NCBI GenBank assembly: GCA_949293595.1
Contig: CASFDW010000005.1
Location: 1-64,000, forward strand
Length of the DNA stretch: 64,000 bases
Direction of reading: 5' to 3'
DNA from: an uncultured Spirochaetales bacterium
Lineage (GTDB): Bacteria > Spirochaetota > Spirochaetia > Sphaerochaetales > Sphaerochaetaceae
The notes under the pieces were generated by a model. It saw only the letters and a program-made list of their open reading frames with translations, had not been told where the DNA came from and did not search any database. Positions 8,743 through 16,765 of this stretch are shown here, piece by piece (the first letter of the stretch is position 1; each line of letters opens with the position of its first letter). Both the position numbers and the translations under genes were made by a program.

Positions 8743-9573
8743 TCATTCCTTCACAGCGCCACTGGTCAGGCCGGCGATGAAATATCTTTGAAGGAAAACG
8801 AATATCACCGTCACAGGGATAGCCGCCACGACGCTGGCGCTCATCATTGCACTCCAGTTCGTGCTTGCCTCTCCAAGAAATGTCATCACCAATCCCGGGG
8901 CAAGGGTTCGTCTGGCCGGGTCGGTGACAAGGGTCATGGAATAAAGCAGATCGTTCCACGACCAAACGAAACCGTAGATTGCAATGGATATCATTCCGGG
9001 GACGGCCATCGGAAAGATTATGCGGGCCATTATCAGGAGATTTCCCGCCCCGTCCATCTTCGCACTTTCGACAAGGGAATCGGGAAGAGCGTCGAAATAG
9101 CTTTTCAATGTCCAGGTTCCCACAGGGAGGGTGAATACCACGTAGCTGATCAGAAGCGACCAGTAGGATCCCAGAAGTCCCAGCTTCTGCATGAGCAGAT
9201 ATATGGACAGAAGGAGGATGGCCTGGGGAAAGGCCTGGCTCATCAGGAAAGCTCCCATTATGAGCTTTCTTCCACGATAACGGAATTTTGAGAAACTATA
9301 TGCGGCAAACGAGCTGACGAGGGTCGCGGCCGCACTGCTGAGAAACGAAACGATAAGGCTGTTCTTCAGATAGGTCATTATCGTCTTGTTCGAAAGGATG
9401 GACAGTATGTTGTCCAACGTAAGCCTTCCAGTAAAGAAATAGAGGGTGAACGTGCTCTCCGACGGCTTCAGCGCCGTATTTATGAGCCAAAGCAGGGGCA
9501 GGAACACGAAGGCTCCGATGAAAATCGTGAAAAACCAGAAGAAAATCCTGAAAGCAAGTGTTTTCTGAAACAT
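8743..9573 (-). CDS. Carbohydrate ABC transporter permease (MalG-like)
   Basis: Inner-membrane half of a sugar importer, 276 residues, six predicted membrane helices. The EAA loop that docks to the ATPase reads DSLVESAKMDGAGNLLIMAR in the cytoplasmic loop near residue 190. The ATG at 9573 has AGGAGG upstream; a long frame reading back to 10095 is an artefact over the next gene. It is the last gene of the operon FAD oxidoreductase, binding protein, MalF-like, MalG-like. No ATPase is encoded here, so a shared MsiK-type ATPase elsewhere is likely, as in many CUT1 systems. Confidence 0.93.
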   Translation of the reverse strand: MFQKTLAFRIFFWFFTIFIGAFVFLPLLWLINTALKPSESTFTLYFFTGRLTLDNILSILSNKTIMTYLKNSLIVSFLSSAAATLVSSFAAYSFSKFRYRGRKLIMGAFLMSQAFPQAILLLSIYLLMQKLGLLGSYWSLLISYVVFTLPVGTWTLKSYFDALPDSLVESAKMDGAGNLLIMARIIFPMAVPGMISIAIYGFVWSWNDLLYSMTLVTDPARRTLAPGLVMTFLGEASTNWSAMMSASVVAAIPVTVIFVFLQRYFIAGLTSGAVKE

Positions 9574-9584
9574 CGAAAAGCCTC

Positions 9585-10475
9585 CTAATCCGATTCGTTG
9601 ACCTGTCTGAGATATACGAAGCTGAAGCAGGCCAGCAGGATTGCCCAGACCGTGCCGACGGTCGCAGCCTGTCCGAGTTTCCAGTTCTTGAAAGCTGTCC
9701 TGTACACCTCGAGGGAAAGTGTCGTGGTGGCCCTGGCCGGACCACCCTGCGTCATGGTCCATGGAATATCGAAATGCTGCAGGTTGCCTATCGCACCCAG
9801 CGCAAGGACAAGAAAAGCTATCTGGCGCATGGAAGGAAGGATTATCAGACGGAAACACTGCCAGTTGTTCGCACCATCCATCCTTGCAGCCTCTATCCTG
9901 TCCATCGGAACGCTCTGAAGCCCGCCGAGGAGGAACGCCATGTACCACGGAAGCATCTGCCATGTCCTTGCTATCACGACGGAAAGAAGTGCGGTACCGG
10001 TCTGACCGAGAAAGGAAATCCCGGTATCGATCAGTCCAAGCTTGAGCAGGAGACCATTCAAAATGCCATACTGTCCGTTGAAGATCCACGACCAAAGGAA
10101 TCCGATCGCCGTGCCGGGAATTATCCAGTTGACCAGTGTCACGCCACGCAGGAATTCCGATGCGCGGAACTTCTGGTTGAGTATTATCGCCCAGATCAAT
10201 CCCAACGTAAACGGAAACAATGTGGATAACACAACGAACACCAATGTCACCAGAAGTGTTTTGAAAAAGTACGGATCGGTGAAAATCCGGACATAGTTTG
10301 CCAAACCTACGAAGTTTGAATCCGGCATCAGAAGCGATTTGTCCGTAAACGACATGAGAATCGCACTGATGAAAGGATACAGGATGATGCCGCAGAACAC
10401 CGCCAGCCCCGGCACCACAAGTAAGAATCCCACCTGGGGGTCTGAAAGCCCGCCATGTCTTTTAAATCCGGCCAT
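9585..10475 (-). CDS. Carbohydrate ABC transporter permease (MalF-like)
   Basis: Partner permease, 296 residues with six membrane helices. The N-terminal GFLLVVPGLAVFCGIILYPF helix and the EAA motif RIEAARMDGANNWQCFRLII are characteristic of CUT1 sugar importers. It starts 27 bp after the binding-protein gene and its stop is 11 bp before the MalG-like start, so the three are cotranslated from one message. Confidence 0.93.
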   Translation of the reverse strand: MAGFKRHGGLSDPQVGFLLVVPGLAVFCGIILYPFISAILMSFTDKSLLMPDSNFVGLANYVRIFTDPYFFKTLLVTLVFVVLSTLFPFTLGLIWAIILNQKFRASEFLRGVTLVNWIIPGTAIGFLWSWIFNGQYGILNGLLLKLGLIDTGISFLGQTGTALLSVVIARTWQMLPWYMAFLLGGLQSVPMDRIEAARMDGANNWQCFRLIILPSMRQIAFLVLALGAIGNLQHFDIPWTMTQGGPARATTTLSLEVYRTAFKNWKLGQAATVGTVWAILLACFSFVYLRQVNESD

Positions 10476-10502
10476 CCTGCATCCTCCTTAAAACTTGTCC
10501 GA

Positions 10503-11771
10503 TCAGAGGCTTTCGAGTCTCTGTCTCATGCTCTCCACAGCTTTTTCGGCAGTCTTGCTGCCAAGCAGCGCCGCCTGGAGCTCTTCAACGACAATGGTCT
10601 TGACCTCGCTTGCGTTGGTCATTCTTGCGGTCTCATCCAGACGCGCGGTCCTGGTGCTGTCCATGAACCCCTTGAGATATGCGTCGTTCTTCACGGCATC
10701 GCTCTCTCCTGCGCTTATTGTAACAGGAGGCATACCGTTCTTCTCGAAATATTCGAGCGCCATTTCATCAGCAACCAGCGATTTGGCGAATTCCGCCGCA
10801 ACTTCCTTGTGCTTGCTCGAATCGAATATCACCAGCATGTGGCCCCACATTGTCGACTGGGCAGGATCCCCTGCCTTGAGGACGGGCCGCTCCATTGCGG
10901 AACATACGTTCACGACCTCGTCGGGGGCAACCCCGTTGCTTACCGCCTGCCCCTTTGCGACCACGGCATCATCGTAAAACGCCATTTTGCCCTGTGCGAA
11001 AAGCTGGCGTGCATCACCTCTTCCGATGTCCATCTGTATGTATCCCTTGGCAAGCATGTCCTGATACCACTCTATCGTCTCCACTGCCTCCGGTCCGAGA
11101 TTCACGGATCCATCCTCGTTGAATATGCTTGTCCCGAATGTCCAGAGCCAAGGCATCAGGTCGCCTGCCGCTGTATCGTCCTTCGTCGATACGCCGTACG
11201 GAACTATGTCGCCTCCGAGCGCCTTCACATCGGCAAGACACTGTTCAAACTCCTCGATGGTCTTGGGAACCGTATCCCATCCGGCCTTAGCAAGTATCTC
11301 GGGATTGTAGACCATCGTTATGGCTGCCATCGACCAAGGAAGTCCGAGCTGTCTGCCGTCGATGTTCCCAACCTCCAGGGAGGATGCGGGGAATGTGGAT
11401 GAAAGATAGTCGGCACCGAACACCTCGTTCAAATCGGCAAGGGTTCCCGTCTGGGCGATTGTATTGAATATTCCGATATCCACCTGTGCGATATCGAGCT
11501 GTTCACCGCCCTGGAGGCGGATGAGAAGCTGCTGTGCCGTATCGGCCCATGTCCAGCCGACCCAAGAAACGTCGTTGCCGCTTGCGCTTTCATACTGCTG
11601 CATCATCTTCTGGAAGATGTCCTTGCTGGCCTCCTCCTCACCGGACCATCCGGCCCATACAATGGTCTCCGGCCCGTCCTGGACGGAGGACGATCCCTCC
11701 TTGGATCCTCCGGCGAACACACCGGCACAAACAATCAAAAGACTGAGAAACAACACCAATCCTTTTTTCAT
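10503..11771 (-). CDS. Sugar ABC transporter substrate-binding protein
   Basis: Extracytoplasmic binding protein of 422 residues that captures the sugar for the two downstream permeases. Signal peptide about residues 1-21, ending CAGVFAGGSKEG; a cysteine at residue 16 sits in a poor lipobox (LIVC), so lipid anchoring is possible but not clear. The mature part follows the family pattern with VYNPEILAKAGWDTVPKTIEEF in two adjoining pieces. The GGSKEG end of the signal region is common in spirochaetal sugar-binding proteins. The sugar is unknown; the linked FAD oxidoreductase may act on it. Confidence 0.92.
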   Translation of the reverse strand: MKKGLVLFLSLLIVCAGVFAGGSKEGSSSVQDGPETIVWAGWSGEEEASKDIFQKMMQQYESASGNDVSWVGWTWADTAQQLLIRLQGGEQLDIAQVDIGIFNTIAQTGTLADLNEVFGADYLSSTFPASSLEVGNIDGRQLGLPWSMAAITMVYNPEILAKAGWDTVPKTIEEFEQCLADVKALGGDIVPYGVSTKDDTAAGDLMPWLWTFGTSIFNEDGSVNLGPEAVETIEWYQDMLAKGYIQMDIGRGDARQLFAQGKMAFYDDAVVAKGQAVSNGVAPDEVVNVCSAMERPVLKAGDPAQSTMWGHMLVIFDSSKHKEVAAEFAKSLVADEMALEYFEKNGMPPVTISAGESDAVKNDAYLKGFMDSTRTARLDETARMTNASEVKTIVVEELQAALLGSKTAEKAVESMRQRLESL

Positions 11772-11811
11772 GATTACGCTCCTTATGCTTTATTTATTAT
11801 ATTCCCTGCCG

Positions 11812-13593
11812 TCACACAACAGTGCTTCCGGCCTTGAACACTTCCTTGTTCTCAAAACTCTTCAACAGTGCCAGAAATTCCTCCAGGTGTTCCATGTAGA
11901 CATCACGAGGCGTGCATCCGTATTTTTTGCATATCGACGAGGCGTATCCGACGACCTCGCCCATCATCCCGCAGGTACGCATCACCCGTGCCGTACCTGA
12001 GGCGTCATGACTGAGGCTGGCACACCGTCCGGCCATGAACATGTTTCTTATGTTCCTCGAATACATTATCCTGTAAGGAAGGAAATAACAGTCGCCGGGA
12101 ACCTCCTCCCTGCAGTCCATGGTCAGGAACGCATCACCTTCGTGGAAACACGAGTAGAACGCCTTGTCCGGATAATGGACATCGAAGTTCCAGGTCGTCG
12201 CACAGCAGGCATCGGGGAAAGAATACTTGAAATCAGCCTTTGTCAGGACAAGATCGCCCAGAAGCCTGCGCGACTCCCTTTTTCCACCAAGCGGGGAACA
12301 GAACGTCAGCTCGTAGTCCTGATAATCGTCATCCACGTTCCGAAGCGTGTCCCAGGCACCGTACATGGCACGGAAGTTCATGTCCCTTGAACGCTCGGCA
12401 CATGCAATCGGGTCTTCCGTCATACCGCTTTCCCAGAACCAGCATCCAAGAGAGAACTCCCTGCTGTTTCCATAAATGTCCTTGGTTTCTCCCCGTCCCG
12501 GAAAATCGCAGTTTCTGAGATCCACAGCCCAAGGGCAGGAAGGAAATGACGAAGGATTGGAGACCTTCTCGATATGCCACAGATTGCTCATGCCCATATG
12601 ACCGTTTGTGGTCACTTCATAATCCGCACCGGCAAGCGCCCCAAGATTGCCGTCTCCCGTACAATCGGCAAAAAGAGGTGCCGAAATCCTGAAGAACCGG
12701 TCATTGAGGAAATCCCAGCACGTGGCAGAGGATATGAAACCTTCATCGACGGCCGCCTCCACCAGACTGCAGTTCATGAAAAGGGTCAGATTCTCCTCCC
12801 TTTCGAGAACAGCCATCTTCTTTTCATCCTCATAAAGAGCGGCCTTGTTCACGGATCCGTAATGTCCTATGTTCTTCTGTTCGAATTCGCCCACTATGTT
12901 TCCGATCCCACCGAAAGGATCGTAGTTCGTACCTCCCCCAAGCCAGACCCGGATTTCGGAGCTGTTGTTCCCGCCGACCACGGACCTGTCCTGAACCAGG
13001 CAGGTCCTGAGCCCGCTTCTTGCAGCGGCGACCGCGGCACACATTCCGGCGAATCCGCCGCCGAACACCGCCAGATCGAACGTACTTTCCTCCGGAGCTG
13101 CATACGTCGGGATGCTTTTTTTGTAGAAGTCGAAAACTCCGGACAAACCTTCCGGAAGACGTGGCGAACCGTCCCTTGTGATGTATATGTAGGCACACCG
13201 CCCCTCGAACCCTGTCATATCCTCCAGTTCCAGAACGGCATCACCCTCATGCAGGAGGAAATCCCCTGCATGCTCCCAGGCCCAGCGATCGTTTTTTGCA
13301 CCCAGTGCGCCCGATTCACCACCGCCAAGGCGCAGGCGGAAAAGTCCTGGAGCCATGTCCTTGTGCCACGGACTTACCCAGTTGTATGTATAGGCATAGA
13401 CGTGGTACATCCCCCCTTCGGCGACATGTATTGCTGTTTTTGCATTTTCAACCTTCTTTCCAAGCCCATGTGCAAGAAGATAGGCACCTCCCATCACAAG
13501 TATGAACTCCGTATCAAGCGTCCATCCCCCAAACTGGTCGAACGATGCGGTATTTATCAGCAATGAATGATTTAATACTCTTTTTCCCACCAT
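11812..13593 (-). CDS. FAD-dependent oxidoreductase with N-terminal beta-rich domain
   Basis: Flavoenzyme of 593 residues. Residues 1-165 form an accessory domain, probably beta-sandwich. The flavin fold starts at about 172 with DLAVFGGGFAGMCAAVAAAR and continues with VGGNNSSEIRVWLGGG and APLFADCTGDGNLGALAG, which place it in the FAD_oxidored family. The C-terminal part has FMAGRCASLSHDASGTARVM. The substrate is not known for this family. It is the first gene of a sugar-uptake operon, 40 bp before the binding protein, so a sugar-derived substrate is a reasonable inference. The ATG at 13593 has GGAGGC upstream. Confidence 0.85.
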   Translation of the reverse strand: MVGKRVLNHSLLINTASFDQFGGWTLDTEFILVMGGAYLLAHGLGKKVENAKTAIHVAEGGMYHVYAYTYNWVSPWHKDMAPGLFRLRLGGGESGALGAKNDRWAWEHAGDFLLHEGDAVLELEDMTGFEGRCAYIYITRDGSPRLPEGLSGVFDFYKKSIPTYAAPEESTFDLAVFGGGFAGMCAAVAAARSGLRTCLVQDRSVVGGNNSSEIRVWLGGGTNYDPFGGIGNIVGEFEQKNIGHYGSVNKAALYEDEKKMAVLEREENLTLFMNCSLVEAAVDEGFISSATCWDFLNDRFFRISAPLFADCTGDGNLGALAGADYEVTTNGHMGMSNLWHIEKVSNPSSFPSCPWAVDLRNCDFPGRGETKDIYGNSREFSLGCWFWESGMTEDPIACAERSRDMNFRAMYGAWDTLRNVDDDYQDYELTFCSPLGGKRESRRLLGDLVLTKADFKYSFPDACCATTWNFDVHYPDKAFYSCFHEGDAFLTMDCREEVPGDCYFLPYRIMYSRNIRNMFMAGRCASLSHDASGTARVMRTCGMMGEVVGYASSICKKYGCTPRDVYMEHLEEFLALLKSFENKEVFKAGSTVV

Positions 13594-13655
13594 CTCGGTG
13601 CCTCCGGATTTTTTCTTTTCCTGATTTCATCTTCAACCCGCCCGTCAAATTTTAA

Positions 13656-13705
13656 AATGTTGTTTTGGACCCAAAACTTGTCAAAATTGATATTTGAGCT
13701 ATAAT
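13656..13705. promoter_or_regulatory. Divergent promoters with shared -35 region and operator
   Basis: On the plus strand TTGTCA (13678-13683), 16 bp, TATAAT (13700-13705), 6 bases to the AraC ATG. On the minus strand TTGACA (complement of 13679-13684) with a weak AACATT -10 box at 13656-13661. The palindrome GTTTTGG-AC-CCAAAAC (13662-13677) fills the minus-strand spacer and abuts the AraC -35 box. Confidence 0.55.
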
Positions 13706-13711
13706 CAATGC

Positions 13712-14524
13712 ATGGAAGACTATTCTTGGCTTGACAAATACAAGGGGATATATGCCCAGCTTCTCGAGGGCAAGGTATTCATAGGAATAAGCAGCAATAC
13801 GGAAAGCATACACAGGAGCACGAAAATGAAGGAGGGAATGCTTCTTACCTGGGTCATAACAGGAAAGGGAATCCTGAAAACTCCTGACTGCGAATATGAT
13901 ATAAACGGCGATTCGATCATGTTCAGGCATCCTCTCCTGGATTACCAATTGACCTTGTTTCCCCAGCAGAAACACCGAAGGTGTTATCTGTCGCTGCCCA
14001 TGGAGTTCTTCTCCCTCTTTTTGGGCATGCATCCTGAACTCATCAACGTGCCACCCGTATTCGGCATAGAACCTAACAAAGCCCACCTGGATGAATTTCT
14101 TTTGCTTTTCGATAAGATTCATAAAAGTGAAGACCATGATTTCTTCCAGATCCTGCCATACATCGAAAGGTATCTCCTGCACTTTCTCGAGCCTTACCTG
14201 GCACAAAGCCGGGCAGGATCGTTGAAAAAGGCCAAGGCCATGCTTGAGGAGGATTTCATCTCCAGTCTGCCGGAGATTGCGGAAAGAACCGGAATGAGCT
14301 ACAACACGTTCAGGAAGGAGTTCGCAAGGGTCTACGGCATGAGTCCCTCTCAATACAGGCTCAAATCCAGGTGCGAGAATGCCAAGCAGCTTTTGTCGAT
14401 GGGCTACAGCTGCAAGGAGACTGCAGACAGGCTTTCCTATCCGGATCTGTATTCGTTCTCCCATCAATTCAAGCTCTCGACAGGAATGAGCCCCAGATCA
14501 TACAGAAAAGATCATATTCTCTGA
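13712..14524 (+). CDS. AraC family transcriptional regulator
   Basis: Regulator of 270 residues. The N-terminal half is a cupin-like sensing region (GILKTPDCEYDINGDSIMFR). The C-terminal 95 residues hold two helix-turn-helix motifs, SLPEIAERTGMSYNTFRKEF and SCKETADRLSYPDLYSFSHQ, ending with the family signature TGMSPRSYRK. The ATG at 13712 is 6 bases after a perfect TATAAT, which predicts a message without leader. It is divergent from the FAD oxidoreductase/sugar ABC operon and very probably controls it. Confidence 0.92.
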   Translation: MEDYSWLDKYKGIYAQLLEGKVFIGISSNTESIHRSTKMKEGMLLTWVITGKGILKTPDCEYDINGDSIMFRHPLLDYQLTLFPQQKHRRCYLSLPMEFFSLFLGMHPELINVPPVFGIEPNKAHLDEFLLLFDKIHKSEDHDFFQILPYIERYLLHFLEPYLAQSRAGSLKKAKAMLEEDFISSLPEIAERTGMSYNTFRKEFARVYGMSPSQYRLKSRCENAKQLLSMGYSCKETADRLSYPDLYSFSHQFKLSTGMSPRSYRKDHIL

Positions 14525-14556
14525 CACACTATTGTTTTTTCTGCTACACTGGAGAC

Positions 14557-15045
14557 ATGTTCATCAGGAAAGCGGAAAATAAAGACATTCCTACATGCTT
14601 GGAAATATACGATATTGCAAGAAGCCATATGAGAGACGAAGGGAATATCATGCAATGGATAAACGGCTATCCTTCAAAAAACATCTTGGAAAAGGATGTG
14701 AGGGAAGGCGTTCTGTATCTAATTGAGAATGATGGTCTATGTCACGGAGTTTTCATGTGCAAGATGGGCCCGGATCCCACTTACAGCAAAATCTACGATG
14801 GATCATGGCCTAATGATATCGACTATGCTGTGATCCACAGGATTGCAGGGGATGGGAAAGTGAAAGGAATCTTGAAAGAAGCTGTCGCTTTTGCATCATC
14901 AATGGCGCCTTCAATCAGGATAGACACACACGAGGACAACATCTCCATGCAAAAGGCCCTGGAGAAAAATGGTTTTTCATACTGCGGCATGGTGATCATC
15001 GAGGATGGAACAAAACGGCGAGCTTATCAGAAAAAAAGCAATTAA
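14557..15045 (+). CDS. GNAT family N-acetyltransferase
   Basis: A 162-residue acetyltransferase: FIRKAENKDIPTCLEIYDIA is the usual N-terminus and MQKALEKNGFSYCGM is the terminal motif, while the internal cofactor loop is weak (HRIAGDGKVKGILKEAV). It begins 32 bp after the AraC gene. GGAG lies 6 bases before the ATG, but an extended -10 box (TGC-TACACT, 14545-14550) also ends 6 bases before it, so both leadered and leaderless translation are possible. Substrate unknown. Confidence 0.8.
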   Translation: MFIRKAENKDIPTCLEIYDIARSHMRDEGNIMQWINGYPSKNILEKDVREGVLYLIENDGLCHGVFMCKMGPDPTYSKIYDGSWPNDIDYAVIHRIAGDGKVKGILKEAVAFASSMAPSIRIDTHEDNISMQKALEKNGFSYCGMVIIEDGTKRRAYQKKSN

Positions 15046-15159
15046 ACATCTTTTTTCAGAAATACTACCAAAACATCTTGTAAACAAATCCTGGTAAATT
15101 CATCGAGCATATCGGTTTTCTGCCCAGCCCGGTTTCATAGCACATTGGATTTTATCGTA

Positions 15160-16203
15160 TCAACCCATTTTTAGTCTGAATCTGTACTTTCCTTTTCCAA
15201 ATCCAGCAACCGGTTCGACAAAACCTTTATCCGAAAGCTCTTTTAATAAGGCTGTGCTTCCGGTTGGCCTCAGACCGAGAATTTTCTGGACATCCGACCT
15301 TCCAAAAATTGTTTGAAACTCAAATTCCTCAAACAATTTACAAACATGCTCAGCAGTTTTAGCAGTGAACGAATAATATATGTTCGCTTTTTCCGGAGCC
15401 TTAAAAACCCCACTGATATGCAATGTACGGTCATGGAGAGGATGTTTCTCATTCAGCAGGAGGTTTCTTAAGAACAATTCAAGTCTCATGAATACCATTT
15501 TTTAGGTCATTATAGTTTGCCCGTACCAAAGAATTTCGAAAATACCACGCATTCTCAGCGAAGATATCATTTGTTACATCAAAACCGAGCGTACGTAGAT
15601 ATTTGATAAAAAACACCGCAGTCGTTCTGGTACTGCCTTCACAAAACACATGAATCTGCAAAAGCCTGGATATGAATACCGCCAAGTGATGAATGATTTC
15701 ATCCATCGAAAGGCTCTTATAGGAAAACCTCTTCTCTTCAGAGAAATCGTAATCCAGCGTAGCACTTAGCTCCGAGGTACTTCCGTAAAGCACTGTAGCT
15801 CCATCGAGAACCCATTCTTTCTCTGTAATGTTATAATCACGGATACATCCGGTATGGGAATATATACCGGCAAACAGCTTTCTATGAATGGAAATGTATT
15901 CATTTGGAGTAAAGCTGAATGCTTTTTCCGAAAGAAGCGCAGCAATTCTGGCCGAAACCTTATCCGCTTCCTCAGTACGATCATCAAAATCGTGCGCAGG
16001 ATTTTCCTCATAATAGCTTTGCAAAAGCGCATTTGCTTCTTCGAAAGAAATCTCACCCTCAATGTTGCGGACAGCGGTATGTACTAAATAAGCAGATGTC
16101 TTCAGCCCGTCAACCGCCTGCAGACCATATACCACGCATAGCCTTTGGCTCGTTTTTCCGGTTCAGACTCTATGATGTATTCCTCAAACGGATCTTTATT
16201 CAC
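15160..16203 (-). pseudogene. Fic family protein, frameshifted pseudogene
   Basis: Fic enzymes transfer AMP or related groups to proteins. Three consecutive pieces can be read: NKDPFEEYIIESEPEKRAKG from a GTG at 16203; then, in another frame, GLQAVDGLKTSAYL through NIEGEISFEEA and the Fic motif to NDLKNGIHET (stop at 15479); then, in a third frame, LELFLRNLLLNEKHPL and a winged-helix tail FGRSDVQKILGL ending GKGKYRFRL. The segments abut in family order, so at least two indels have broken the gene. The catalytic motif reads HVFCEGSTR where this subgroup has HPF-x-EGNTR, so the key asparagine is also lost. Confidence 0.8.
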
Positions 16204-16328
16204 TGCATCTCACATCGCTGCTGGTATCTGTCTGCCCACACTATAATCCCATACGTGCCAAAATATGATTTCTCCCACCTGTATTTATCCATACAGGACA
16301 GGCATGCGGACATTTTATTGGATATATA

Positions 16329-16463
16329 TGAAGTAAGTCCAAGTTCAAGTCTACGTTCCATTGGACTTTTTCCACCAACCCCAAGCTTGATTCTTTCTCA
16401 GCAGGACTAATTATAGTATCTGTCAAGAACATACATGAAAGCATCCAAAGTCCACCTTTTCAT
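16329..16463 (-). mobile_element. Remnant of IS3-type transposase, C-terminal end
   Basis: One frame reads MKRWTLDAFMYVLDRYYN, a stop, SC, a stop, then ERIKLGVGGKSPMERRLELG. This follows the end of IS3-family transposases (a WYN-x-x-RIK-x-x-LGG-x-SP-x-x-YR-x-x-LGL pattern). Two in-frame stops and the absence of the DDE core and of terminal repeats show it is a scrap. It sits just upstream of the Fic pseudogene. Confidence 0.5.
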
Positions 16464-16531
16464 GTTACTGTTGAGCATGAGCGCATAAGCCAGCATTGGA
16501 TAATGCAAAAACACGGATCCGTTTTTTGTTA

Positions 16532-16765
16532 TCAGATCATCTGAAAATGTTTCAAGAAGTTATTATTGCCACTTACTTTTCTGGCGGACAACCTGGCATA
16601 ACTATAATCTGCAATTGCGTTTAATTTGTTGGAGAAACAAACTTTATATTTCATAAGATGTTTTTTCAAAGTGTGTCCTTTAATTTCCCAATAGGTGGCC
16701 TTTGCCTCAGCAGTCGTGACGTCCAACTATCCATCTAGGTCGACTTCTATGATATAATCCGGTTT
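16532..16765 (-). pseudogene. Decayed C-terminal extension of RlmD
   Basis: Read in the frame one base behind rlmD, the sequence gives KPDYIIEVDLDG, a TAG stop (16727-16729), then LDVTTAEAKATYWEIKGHTL. Other frames supply LFLQQIKRNC, PGCPPEK and LKHFQMI. These correspond in order to the C-terminal extension carried by many clostridial RlmD proteins (KATY-x-EIK, LYIAQIK, CPPEKE, AL-x-HF-x-MI). Loss of one A from a run of five A near 16770 would account for the first frame change. The extension is therefore dead, while the catalytic part of rlmD ends normally. Confidence 0.65.

Noticed and set aside
8743..10095. A 450-residue permease reading through from 10095
   Set aside because: The first 170 residues are antisense-free shadow sequence over the MalF-like gene; the AGGAGG site and family start are at 9573.
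15479..15510. Programmed frameshifting in the Fic gene at the A run
   Set aside because: Slippage there would skip the conserved GIHET segment that follows in the first frame; a genomic deletion after it fits better.
16200..16361. A 53-codon open frame overlapping the Fic start by GTGA, resembling an antitoxin-toxin pair
   Set aside because: Its first half is the end of the IS3-type transposase frame and it lacks the Fic-inhibitory (S/T)xxxE(G/N) motif, so the overlap is coincidental.
16532..16726. A 64-codon frame as a separate small gene
   Set aside because: Its sequence is the decayed RlmD extension, with matching pieces in other frames.
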